The notes below the pieces were generated by a model. That model worked only from the letters and a program-made list of their open reading frames with translations, ran no database searches and was not told the origin of the DNA. This document shows, in pieces, positions 1 through 7,519 of a stretch of DNA of 16,959 bases (positions within the stretch are counted from its first letter, which is position 1; each line of letters opens with the position of its first letter). Origin of the DNA: an uncultured Actinomycetes bacterium (lineage in GTDB: Bacteria > Actinomycetota > Acidimicrobiia > Acidimicrobiales > Microtrichaceae); the NCBI GenBank assembly GCA_903953195.1, contig CAJBIS010000088.1, forward strand, positions 1 to 16,959, read 5' to 3'. The translations under genes were made by a program, and so were the position numbers.

Positions 1-944
1 CGCCGTACGTGACGCCGGGGTGCACGGTCATCCTGGAGTCCACGACCTACCCCGGGACGACCGAGGAGCTGGCCGGACCCCGCCTCGAGGTCGGGTCGGG
101 GCTCAAGGCGGGCGTCGACTTCATGCTCGGCTACAGCCCCGAGCGCATCGACCCGGGCAACGCCACGTGGTCACTCGAGAACACCCCGAAGGTCGTCTCC
201 GGCGTCGATGAGGCGTCGCTGGCCGCCGTGCAGGCGTTCTTCGACCGGATCGTGGACCGCACGGTCCCGGTGTCGGGCACCCGCGAAGCGGAGCTGACGA
301 AGCTGCTCGAGAACACCTTCCGGCACGTGAACATCGCGCTCGTCAACGAACTCGCGATGTACGCCAACGATCTGGGCATCGACGTGTGGGAGGCCATCGA
401 CGCGGCCAGCACGAAGCCGTTCGGCTACATGCGCTTCACGCCGGGACCCGGCGTCGGCGGCCACTGTCTGCCGATCGACCCGTCGTACCTGTCGTGGCAG
501 GTCGAGCGCTCGCTCGGCCAGCGGTTCCGGTTCGTCGAGTTGGCCAACGACGTCAACGAACACATGCCCGACTACGTGGTCCGTCGGCTCCAGGACATCC
601 TCAACGACCTGTCACGGTCGGTGAAGGGTGCCACGGTGCTCGTCTACGGCCTCGCCTACAAGGCCAACACCGGTGACGCCCGCGAGACGCCGGCGCGACC
701 GCTGATCGAGCAGTTGCAGGCGCTCGGCGCGGACGTGTGGCTGGCTGACCCCCACGTCGCCGACCACCAGTTCCCCACCGGGGTCACCCGGGTCGAGGGC
801 AACGCCGACGATCTGGCCCGAGCCGACGTGGTCGCGTTCCTGGTCGATCACGCGGAGTTCGACAACGAGACGATCGGCAACGCGCCGGTGCCCGTCCTCG
901 ACTGTCGGCACTGCCTGAGCGGACCGCTCGTCCGTTCACTCTGA
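1..944 (+). CDS. UDP-N-acetylglucosamine/mannosamine 6-dehydrogenase (WbpA/WecC-type), 5' truncated by window edge
   Basis: This enzyme oxidises the C6 hydroxyl of a UDP-N-acetylhexosamine to the uronic acid with two NAD+, supplying an acidic sugar for cell-surface glycans. The reading frame is open from the window edge (first full codon at base 3), so the N-terminal Rossmann NAD domain is largely missing; 313 codons remain. Visible family hallmarks are YSPERIDPG, the central-helix segment ELTKLLENTFRHVN with the catalytic-region Lys and Asn, and GPGVGGHCLPIDPSYLSW with the active-site Cys at bases 465-467. A C-terminal UDP-binding domain follows, with VYGLAYKANTGDARETPA. The GGHCxPxDP form with PSYLSW resembles WbpA/TuaD-like N-acetylhexosamine enzymes more than UDP-glucose dehydrogenase. 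Exact substrate is inferred. It lies 25 bases before the deacetylase gene, on the same strand. Confidence 0.9.
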   Translation, partial: PYVTPGCTVILESTTYPGTTEELAGPRLEVGSGLKAGVDFMLGYSPERIDPGNATWSLENTPKVVSGVDEASLAAVQAFFDRIVDRTVPVSGTREAELTKLLENTFRHVNIALVNELAMYANDLGIDVWEAIDAASTKPFGYMRFTPGPGVGGHCLPIDPSYLSWQVERSLGQRFRFVELANDVNEHMPDYVVRRLQDILNDLSRSVKGATVLVYGLAYKANTGDARETPARPLIEQLQALGADVWLADPHVADHQFPTGVTRVEGNADDLARADVVAFLVDHAEFDNETIGNAPVPVLDCRHCLSGPLVRSL

Positions 945-969
945 GCCGACGCCGCGACCTGACCCGACC

Positions 970-1797
970 ATGGGACTCAAGGCCACACTGCAACCGCTGG
1001 TCCGGACCGGCATCAAGACCGTCGCCGGTGCCGTCGACCGGGTCCTGCCCGCCGCCGACGGCGTCGTGGTGCTGATCTATCACCGGATCGGCGCCGGCTG
1101 CGGCGGACAGATGGATCTCACGCCCGCGGCGTTCGACGAGCAGCTCTCATGGCTCGCCGGCCACCGGAACGTCATCACCCTCGACGAGGCCGCCGACGCG
1201 ATCGAACGTGGCGAGCCCGCGACGGGCCGCGACGTCGTGCTGACCTTCGACGACGGCACCACCGACTGGGTCGAGCACGCCCTGCCGCTCCTCGATCGGC
1301 ACGGACTGCCCGCAACCTTCTACGTCGCCACCGACTTCATCGACCGCCAGGTGCCGTTCCCGGCCGACGGCCCGCCGTTGTCGTGGGACGGACTCCGTGA
1401 GCTCGCGTCATCGGAGCTGGTGACCATCGGATCGCACACCCACACCCACGCGCTGCTCGACCGGTTGAGCGACACCGAGATCGACCGCGAGCTCGACACC
1501 TGCCAGCAGTTGTTGCAGGACCGGCTCGACGTCGACGCGCGCCACTTCGCCTACCCGAAGGCGGTGGCCGGCAACCCGGCGGCGGAACGCGCGGTGCGCT
1601 CGCGGTTCCGCACCGCGGTGCTCGCCGGTACCCGGCCGAATCCGCCGGGCACCGACCTCCACCGACTCCACCGGTCACCGATCCAGCCGTCCGACGACAC
1701 GGTGTGGTTCGAACGGAAGGCCACCGGCGGACTGCACGCCGAGGACGATCTGCGGCGGGCCATCAACCGGATCCGCTACCGCGGGGCCACGTCGTGA
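970..1797 (+). CDS. Polysaccharide deacetylase (NodB homology domain, CE4-like)
   Basis: This 275-residue protein belongs to the NodB/CE4 family of metal-dependent deacetylases, which remove N- or O-acetyl groups from glycans. The motifs are visible in order: VVLIYHRI (33-40), LTFDDG (91-96) with the catalytic Asp94 and metal-binding Asp95, SHTHTH (155-160) giving the metal-binding His-x3-His pair (156 and 160), and FAYPKA (193-198) for the substrate-groove region. No clear cleavable signal peptide is seen. The N-terminus is only weakly hydrophobic, so the protein may act in the cytoplasm or at the membrane on a lipid-linked intermediate. ATG at 970 is the first reasonable start; no strong ribosome site precedes it. 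Its TGA overlaps the GTG start of the glycosyltransferase (GTGA). Context suggests trimming of the same polymer the neighbouring genes build. Confidence 0.87.
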   Translation: MGLKATLQPLVRTGIKTVAGAVDRVLPAADGVVVLIYHRIGAGCGGQMDLTPAAFDEQLSWLAGHRNVITLDEAADAIERGEPATGRDVVLTFDDGTTDWVEHALPLLDRHGLPATFYVATDFIDRQVPFPADGPPLSWDGLRELASSELVTIGSHTHTHALLDRLSDTEIDRELDTCQQLLQDRLDVDARHFAYPKAVAGNPAAERAVRSRFRTAVLAGTRPNPPGTDLHRLHRSPIQPSDDTVWFERKATGGLHAEDDLRRAINRIRYRGATS

Positions 1798-2975
1798 GCC
1801 GCGTGCGGCTGATCCACCTGACGACGACGGACATCAGTCTCGAGCTGCTGATCGGCCCGCAGCTCAGCGCCTTCGTCGACGCCGGGTACGAGGTCATCGC
1901 CCTCAGCGCCCCCGGACCGTTCGTCGAACAGGTCGAGGCCCGAGGGGTCCGGCACATCCCACTGGAGCACGCGACCCGGTCGATGGCGCTCAGCGAGGAC
2001 GCCCGGGCGCTCGCCGAGCTGCGGGCGCGCTTCCGCGAGCTCCGCCCCACGATCGTCCACACCCACAACCCGAAACCGGGTGTGTACGGCCGACTGGCGG
2101 CGCGTGCGGCCCGCGTCCCGATCGTCGTGAACACCGTCCACGGGCTGTACGCCACGCCCGACGACTCCTGGAAGAAGCGGGCGGTCGTGTACTCACTCGA
2201 ACGCCTCGCGGCGACCTGCTCCGACGCCGAACTCGTGCAAAATCCCGAGGACGTCGCGACGCTCCGCGACACGCTGCGGATCCCGCAGTCGAGGATCAGC
2301 CTGCTCGGCAACGGCGTCGACCTCGGCCGATTCGGCCGCGACGCGGATCGCGCCGCCCGTCGTGCACGGCTCCGTGCCGAGCTCGGTCTGCGCGACGACC
2401 AGCTCGTGGTCGGCGCAGTGGGTCGTCTCGTGGCCGAGAAGGGCTACCCCGAACTGTTCGAGGCCTGGCGGACCGTCGTCGCCGAACACCCCGATGCCGT
2501 GCTGGTCGTCGTCGGACCGGACGACGACGCCAAGTCCGATGCGCTGCCCCGTGCGCTGATCGAGCAGGCGACCGCCGACGGGGTCCGGTTCCTGGGCATG
2601 CGGTCCGACGTCGAGGATCTGTACACGGCCTTCGACCTGTACGTCCTCGCCTCGCATCGCGAAGGGTTCCCCCGATCGGCCATGGAGGCCGCGGCGTCGG
2701 GGCTCCCGATCATCGCGACGCGGATCCGCGGGTGCCGTCAGGTGGTGGATGACGGCGTGACCGGTCTGCTGGTCCCGGTTCGGGACGCACGCGGCCTCGC
2801 CACGGCGATCCACACGCTGCTCGAGGACACCGAACGCCGCGAGGCGATGGCCGTCGCCGCTGCGGACCGCGCCGTGCGCGAGTTCGACCAGCAGCGCGTG
2901 ATCGACATCATCCTCGAGACCTACCGTCAGCTGCTGCGGGCCCGTGGGCTCGCCGAGCCCGTCCCGGTGGCATGA
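1794..2975 (+). CDS. Glycosyltransferase, GT-B fold, GT4-like
   Basis: This 393-residue retaining-type GT-B glycosyltransferase probably transfers a sugar from a nucleotide donor to a lipid-linked or growing glycan at the inner membrane face. The N-terminal acceptor half includes HTHNPKPGVYGRLAAR (89-104) and VNTVHGLY (112-119). The C-terminal donor half has VGAVGRLVAEKGY (206-218), VVVGPDDD (238-245) and the E-x7-E donor site EGFPRSAME (Glu290, Glu298), followed by ASGLPIIATR and a GVTGLLVP loop. The frame is open upstream to 1704, but GTG at 1794 is preferred because the extension is Arg-rich antisense-like sequence within the deacetylase gene. The resulting 393 aa is normal for the family, and GTGA coupling with the deacetylase stop is typical here. 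Sugar specificity cannot be read from sequence alone. Confidence 0.9.
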   Translation: MSRVRLIHLTTTDISLELLIGPQLSAFVDAGYEVIALSAPGPFVEQVEARGVRHIPLEHATRSMALSEDARALAELRARFRELRPTIVHTHNPKPGVYGRLAARAARVPIVVNTVHGLYATPDDSWKKRAVVYSLERLAATCSDAELVQNPEDVATLRDTLRIPQSRISLLGNGVDLGRFGRDADRAARRARLRAELGLRDDQLVVGAVGRLVAEKGYPELFEAWRTVVAEHPDAVLVVVGPDDDAKSDALPRALIEQATADGVRFLGMRSDVEDLYTAFDLYVLASHREGFPRSAMEAAASGLPIIATRIRGCRQVVDDGVTGLLVPVRDARGLATAIHTLLEDTERREAMAVAAADRAVREFDQQRVIDIILETYRQLLRARGLAEPVPVA

Positions 2976-3559
2976 GCGACGAACCCGCCCCCTCGGGCCG
3001 CGGACCACAACTGCTCGTCGTCTGCACCGCCAACCAGTGTCGCTCGCCCATGGGCGAGGCGCTCGTCCGTGACGCGCTGGGCCGCCGGGGCATCACCGGT
3101 GCGGTCGCCTCCGCCGGGTTCCTGCCCGGTGGGTTCGCCGCCGCGGGCGGCGCGATCGACGCCATGCGGCGGACCGGCCTCGACATCTCCGGGCACACGT
3201 CGCGCCGGCTCGACGCCGCCATCCTCGACTGGGCCGACATCGTGATCACGATGGAGGGCGCGCACGTCGTCGATCTGGTCGAGGAGTGGCCCGACCACGC
3301 CCGCTGGGCCGTGACCATGGAGGGTGCGGTGCGCGTCGCCGAGACACACGAACCCACCGGCACGCTCGACGGCCCCGGCATCCGGGACTGGGCCACCGCA
3401 GCACAGACGCTGCTGGTGCCCAGCATCCTGGACCAGCGCGACGACGTGGCCGATCCGATGGGTCGGTCCAACCGCGAGTTCCGGCGGACCGCGGAGCTGC
3501 TCGCGGATCGGATCAGTCGTCTGCTCGACGTCTGGTTCCCCGCCACCGCCGCACGCTGA
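2972..3559 (+). CDS. Low-molecular-weight protein tyrosine phosphatase (Wzb/Etp-like)
   Basis: This 195-residue cytoplasmic phosphatase has the LMW-PTP P-loop CTANQCRS: nucleophile Cys18, C-x5-R with Arg24, then Ser25. The general-acid Asp-Pro pair lies near the C-terminus at Asp161-Pro162 (VADPMGRS). Members linked to capsule loci dephosphorylate BY-kinases (Wzc/CpsD type) or glycan enzymes and so control polymer length and export; no kinase is visible in this window. The protein is longer than the usual 140-160 residues, and the extra length appears to sit between about residues 110 and 150, before the Asp-Pro motif. The ATG overlaps the preceding TGA (ATGA), so translation is probably coupled to the glycosyltransferase. 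The last 47 bases overlap the opposite-strand membrane-protein gene. An ArsC-type arsenate reductase is a less likely reading given the polysaccharide neighbours. Confidence 0.87.
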   Translation: MSDEPAPSGRGPQLLVVCTANQCRSPMGEALVRDALGRRGITGAVASAGFLPGGFAAAGGAIDAMRRTGLDISGHTSRRLDAAILDWADIVITMEGAHVVDLVEEWPDHARWAVTMEGAVRVAETHEPTGTLDGPGIRDWATAAQTLLVPSILDQRDDVADPMGRSNREFRRTAELLADRISRLLDVWFPATAAR

Positions 3560-4238
3560 GGGCCACGGCGGCATCCACGGCGAGCGTCGCCGCGGCGATG
3601 ATCGCGGAGATCGACCACGAGCGGTCCAACGCCAGCCGGCCGGCCGGCACCGAGACCAGCAGGTGGGCGACGACGAGCGCGATCATCGCCGCCCCGGTGC
3701 ACGCTCCGCCGACGAAGCCCAGCACGAGCGGTGCGACGAGCACCATGCCGACAGTGGCACAGGCCGCCAGGACGACCGGCCAGCCCGCGGAGCCGAGCAC
3801 CGCCGCAGCGAGCACGATCGACGTCAGCACTGCCGTCTCGGCCGGCCCCACGCGCCGCCGGCGCAGCCACCACCAGATGGCCACCGGGGTGAGGCACGCG
3901 CCACCAGCGAGCGCCGGTTCCACATCGGGGACCGACGCCCAGACGCCCACCAGGCTCGCGACCACCAGCGCGGGCGCGAGCGGACCGAGCGGATGCTGCG
4001 AGTCGGCGTCCTCGCCCACCGCGGCACGCTCACGCACCGACAACATGGCGACGGCCAGGACCAGCGCGACCGGGAGGTCGACCGACCCGAGCTGCACCGA
4101 GCAGCCCAGCGCCACCGCACCGACCAGCGCGAACACCCGGGCCCGCAGCCAGACCGGCCCCCAGCGGTCGACCAGCAGCACACCGACGCCGAGCGCGACG
4201 CCGACGACCCCGATGACGATCAGATGCGCGCTCAGCAC
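3513..4238 (-). CDS. Unrecognised polytopic membrane protein
   Basis: I do not recognise a family. The 241-residue product is almost entirely hydrophobic, rich in Ala, Val and Leu, with roughly eight candidate membrane helices (about residues 5-23, 33-50, 54-67, 87-104, 109-124, 137-150, 153-176, 182-197 and perhaps 209-228). Short polar loops separate them, including an acidic one near 74-82 and a basic WWWLRRRRV segment near 122-130. The C-terminus is Arg-rich (RRWRGTRRRADD), suggesting a cytoplasmic end. No haem-binding His pairs or other catalytic motif is evident. The proposed start is GTG at 4238-4236, only 4 bases after the TGA of the molybdopterin oxidoreductase, so the two are probably cotranscribed and translationally coupled. 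A membrane partner of that enzyme is an inference from position only. Confidence 0.7.
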   Translation of the reverse strand: MLSAHLIVIGVVGVALGVGVLLVDRWGPVWLRARVFALVGAVALGCSVQLGSVDLPVALVLAVAMLSVRERAAVGEDADSQHPLGPLAPALVVASLVGVWASVPDVEPALAGGACLTPVAIWWWLRRRRVGPAETAVLTSIVLAAAVLGSAGWPVVLAACATVGMVLVAPLVLGFVGGACTGAAMIALVVAHLLVSVPAGRLALDRSWSISAIIAAATLAVDAAVALSVRRWRGTRRRADD

Positions 4239-4242
4239 GGGC

Positions 4243-5862
4243 TCAGGCGGAGACGTTCACGGCGTGCCACCCGGTGGCGCCGTCGGGCGCGACATCGGCG
4301 ATCAGGTCGGTCTGGGTCGCACCGTCGCTGTCGGTGGCCCGTACGCGGATCGTGTGGTCCCCGGGTTCCGGCGTCCACGCGAGCTTCCACTGCCGCCAGG
4401 TCGTGTCGGCGTACTCGTCACCGAGCTCAGCCTCCTGCCACGCACCGTCGTCGACCTGCACCTCGACCTTGGTGACGGCACGGAGCATCGCCCACGCGAC
4501 ACCGGCGATCGCCGTCGGCGAGCCCGCGTCGAGTCGTGCGCCGCTCCGCGGCACGTCGATGCGCGACTGCGTCTTGATCGGCGCCTCGGCGGCCCAGCCG
4601 CGGGGGATCCAGTAGCCCTCGAACTCGTCGAACCGACTGAGCCGGATCTCGCGGAGCCACTTCGTCGCCGACACGTAGCCGTAGACGCCGGGCACGATCA
4701 GTCGAGCCGGGAAGCCGTGCTTGGCGGTGAGCGGTTCGCCGTTCATCGCGACGACCACCATCGCGTCACGACCGTCGAGCAGCGCGGTCGGGAACCCCGC
4801 GGTGAATCCATCCACCGAGACACCCACCACCTGATCGGCGCGTGACTGGATCCCGGCCTCGGCCAACAGGTCGTCGAGGCGGCAGCCGAGCCACATCGCC
4901 GTACCGATCAGATCGCCACCCACCTCGTTCGACACACAGGCGATGGTCGCGACGCGTTCGATCATCGGACGTGCGAGGAGATCCGCGTAGGTCAGCGTCA
5001 GCGGTCGGTCCACGTACCCCGTCACCGACAACGACCAGTCGGACGAGTCGACCTGGGGGATCACGAGCGCCGTGTCGATGCGGTAGAAGTCGGGGGTCGG
5101 CGTGATGAACGGCGCGACACCCTCGACGCCGACCGACACCGCGGCCGGCACCGGCGGTGCCGGACTCACCGGGCGGGGCAGGACCACCTTCAGGCGTTCC
5201 ACCGTCACGGCGGCCTGCTGTTGCAGCCAGCGGCCGACTCCGCCGACGGCGACCGAGGCCACGCCGACGCCGGCGGCGACCCCGAGGAAACGACGTCGGC
5301 TCCCCGCCTGCAGCGCCCGCATCGACACGACGCGATCATCGACGACCCCGGCGGCACCGGGTTCGACGACCATCGCCCGGGCCCGGTCCGAGAGGAGCAC
5401 CAACAGCCCGGCGGCCACCACGCCGGCGACGACGCTCGGCACCACGGCCACGATCCCGCTGCTCCCCCGCCCGAGCGACGCCAGCGCGCCGAGCGCGGCG
5501 AACACCGCAACCGCGGCGACGGCACCGCGCCGACGTCCCCGGACCGCGGCGACACCCACGACCGACGCCGCGATGGCCAGGATCACCAGCGTGCAGGTGA
5601 TCAGGACCACCTTGTCGCTGGTCCCGAACGTCCGGATCGCCCAGTCCTTGACCGGTGCGGGCACCAGATCGACGACACGGTCGCCCACGGTCACCACCGG
5701 CGAACGCCAGCGATCCCAGAGCCCGGCCAGCAGCTCGGCCGACGCCAACCCGCCCAGCGCGGCGAGCAGTCCGCAGACGACGCCGGCCCAGGTGGGCACC
5801 TCGGTCGCTGTCGGCGTGCCCTGATCGGGATCCGCTGCGAAGGCGGCACCCGTCGAACTCAC
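4243..5862 (-). CDS. Membrane-anchored molybdopterin-dependent oxidoreductase, sulfite oxidase (SUOX/YedY-like) family
   Basis: The 539-residue protein has a two-part layout. The N-terminal part has four likely helices (about 24-48, 84-107, 112-131, 135-158). A fifth hydrophobic segment follows a twin-Arg-like SRRRFLGVAAG (188-198), consistent with placing the catalytic domain outside the membrane. The sulfite-oxidase-fold Moco domain runs from about 245 to 435; Cys309 in TIACVSN is the expected molybdenum thiolate ligand, and GFPARLIVPGVYGYVSATKW (383-402) is a family hallmark. A C-terminal Ig-like dimerisation domain (about 448-525) contains VEVQVDDGAWQEAEL. There is no haem domain, so electrons must pass to another carrier. 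The substrate is unknown; family members act on sulfite, or like MsrP (YedY) on methionine sulfoxide. GTG at 5862 is the start adopted, with only a weak upstream GGAG. Confidence 0.85.
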   Translation of the reverse strand: MSSTGAAFAADPDQGTPTATEVPTWAGVVCGLLAALGGLASAELLAGLWDRWRSPVVTVGDRVVDLVPAPVKDWAIRTFGTSDKVVLITCTLVILAIAASVVGVAAVRGRRRGAVAAVAVFAALGALASLGRGSSGIVAVVPSVVAGVVAAGLLVLLSDRARAMVVEPGAAGVVDDRVVSMRALQAGSRRRFLGVAAGVGVASVAVGGVGRWLQQQAAVTVERLKVVLPRPVSPAPPVPAAVSVGVEGVAPFITPTPDFYRIDTALVIPQVDSSDWSLSVTGYVDRPLTLTYADLLARPMIERVATIACVSNEVGGDLIGTAMWLGCRLDDLLAEAGIQSRADQVVGVSVDGFTAGFPTALLDGRDAMVVVAMNGEPLTAKHGFPARLIVPGVYGYVSATKWLREIRLSRFDEFEGYWIPRGWAAEAPIKTQSRIDVPRSGARLDAGSPTAIAGVAWAMLRAVTKVEVQVDDGAWQEAELGDEYADTTWRQWKLAWTPEPGDHTIRVRATDSDGATQTDLIADVAPDGATGWHAVNVSA

Positions 5863-5974
5863 GCGGCTGCTCCGCTGGACTCGCTCACCCCCACAGCATG
5901 CCGCGTGCGCTCAGGTGCAGCGGTGCAGACCACGTCAGCCGCACCCCTGGGCGCCGCTCGGACCGGCGGCGACG
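5863..5974. other. Intergenic gap between nuoN and the molybdopterin oxidoreductase
   Basis: This 112-base gap is the only sizeable non-coding stretch in the right block, so it is the most likely place for a separate promoter or partial terminator on the minus strand. It holds a short GC hairpin, 5-base arms at 5952-5956 and 5964-5968 with a 7-base loop, just past the nuoN stop. No T-run follows, so it is a poor intrinsic terminator. Two GGTGCAG direct repeats lie at 5914-5920 and 5922-5928 (+ strand). I see no convincing -35/-10 pair. Their roles are unknown. Confidence 0.4.
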
Positions 5975-7519
5975 TCAGCGGCCGACGGCGACGAGCTGGG
6001 CCACGGCGGCGTGCGCCATGTTCGTGACGGGCCCCGGCACGATGCCGAGCAGCAGGACGCCCGCCAGGGCGAGTCCGAGTGCCACACCCGTGGCGGCAGG
6101 GATCCGCAGGCGGACGGCGCCCTCGGGCGCGTCACCGAAGTACATCGTGGCGACGATGCGCAGGTACATGAACGCCGAGATCACCGCCGTGAGCATGGCC
6201 ACCACGGCGACCCAACCGAAGCCGGACTCGACCGCGGCGGTGACCACGTAGAACTTCGCGATGAAGCCGACGGTCAGCGGCACGCCGGCCTGTGAGAGCA
6301 GCAGGACGGTGAAGATGAGTGCCAGTCCCGGCCGCACGGTGCCGAGACCGCGATAGTCGTCGAGCGACTGATGGTGCTCACCGGTACGGGACACCACCAT
6401 CACCACGGCGAAGCTGCCGGCCGCCATGAACGTGTAGGCGAGCAGATAGAAGAGCGCCGCCTCGGTTCCGGCCGCCGACGCCGCGAGCACGCCGAGCAGG
6501 ATGAACCCGGCGTGGTTGATGGAGGAGTACGCGAGCATGCGCTTCACGTTCGACTGCGCGATCGCGCCGAGCGCACCCACGATCAGGCTGAGCACCGCGA
6601 GCGCGGCGATCGCCGGCTGCCACTCCTGCTGGTACGACGGTCCGAGCGCCACCACGAAGACCCGGAGCAGCGCACCGAACGCCGCCACCTTCACCGCGGC
6701 CGCCATGTAGGCGGTGACCGGCGTGGGCGAGCCCTCGTAGACGTCGGGCGCCCACGTGTGGAACGGCACCGCGGCGATCTTGAAGCCGAATCCGACCAGC
6801 ATCAGCGCCAGTCCGCCGAGCAGCAGCGCGTTCTGGGCGATCAGGTTGACGCTCAGGTACTCCTGGATGTCCGCCAGATTCGTGGACCCGGTCGCGCCGT
6901 AGGTGAGCGCGATGCCGTAGAGCAGGAACGCGGACGAGAACGCGCCGAGCACGAAGTACTTGAGGCCCGCCTCCTGCGAGGACAGCCGCCGGCGATGCAT
7001 GGCGCTGAGCACGTAGACGGCGACCGACAGGATCTCGAGTCCGACGAACAGGACGATGAGGTCGTCGGCCGACACCATGGTCACCGCGCCGGACGCCGAC
7101 AGCAGCACGAGGACGTACCACTCGGGGCTCTCGAGGCGCTCACGGCGCAGATAGTCCGACAGGAGCAGGGCGCCGAAGATCACCGCGAGACAGATCTCGA
7201 TGGTCGCGAACAGCGAGAAGCCGTCGAGCCCGACCGATCCGCCCATTCCCGTCTCCGGGCCCGTCTCACCGAAGCGCTGCCACAGCGGCACGACGGTGCA
7301 GATGGCGGCGACCGCGGTCGAGATCGTCCACACGGGGAAGAGCCAGGACGGCACCCGACCCTTGAGGACCGACACCAGGGTGAGCAGCAGGATGCCACCC
7401 AGCATCAGCACCAGGTTCGGCAGGATCATCGAGACGTCGATGGACGGCGTCACGAACTGCTCGACCACCGGGGCGATCGGCTCGCCCGACTGGGCGAGCA
7501 ACGCGAGGAGACCGGTCAT
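5975..7519 (-). CDS. nuoN: NADH-quinone oxidoreductase subunit N
   Basis: NuoN is one of three antiporter-like proton-pumping subunits in the complex I membrane arm. The 514-residue length is normal. Key charged residues on the proton path are in place: Glu162 in FVGLEILSVAVYVLSA (TM5), Lys187 in GLKYFVLGAF, Lys247 in FGFKIAAVPFHTWAPDVYEG (TM7) and Lys277 in AAVKVAAFGALLR. The proteobacterial-type core YSSINHAGFILLG also follows. The ATG overlaps the nuoM TGA as ATGA, and a strong GGAGG at 7526-7530 sits six bases upstream inside the nuoM 3' end. It is the last nuo gene, as in most 14-gene nuo operons. Confidence 0.96.
   Translation of the reverse strand: MTGLLALLAQSGEPIAPVVEQFVTPSIDVSMILPNLVLMLGGILLLTLVSVLKGRVPSWLFPVWTISTAVAAICTVVPLWQRFGETGPETGMGGSVGLDGFSLFATIEICLAVIFGALLLSDYLRRERLESPEWYVLVLLSASGAVTMVSADDLIVLFVGLEILSVAVYVLSAMHRRRLSSQEAGLKYFVLGAFSSAFLLYGIALTYGATGSTNLADIQEYLSVNLIAQNALLLGGLALMLVGFGFKIAAVPFHTWAPDVYEGSPTPVTAYMAAAVKVAAFGALLRVFVVALGPSYQQEWQPAIAALAVLSLIVGALGAIAQSNVKRMLAYSSINHAGFILLGVLAASAAGTEAALFYLLAYTFMAAGSFAVVMVVSRTGEHHQSLDDYRGLGTVRPGLALIFTVLLLSQAGVPLTVGFIAKFYVVTAAVESGFGWVAVVAMLTAVISAFMYLRIVATMYFGDAPEGAVRLRIPAATGVALGLALAGVLLLGIVPGPVTNMAHAAVAQLVAVGR

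Noticed and set aside
3546..3571. GC inverted repeat (6-base arms, 14-base loop) around the phosphatase stop
   Set aside because: Short arms, long loop and no T-run; such repeats arise readily in GC-rich coding DNA, so it is not called a terminator.
3286..4845. 519-codon + strand open frame spanning the phosphatase end, the membrane protein and the molybdoenzyme
   Set aside because: It crosses three recognisable or plausible genes in other frames and its translation is Thr/Arg/Ser/Pro-rich without hydrophobic core or motif.
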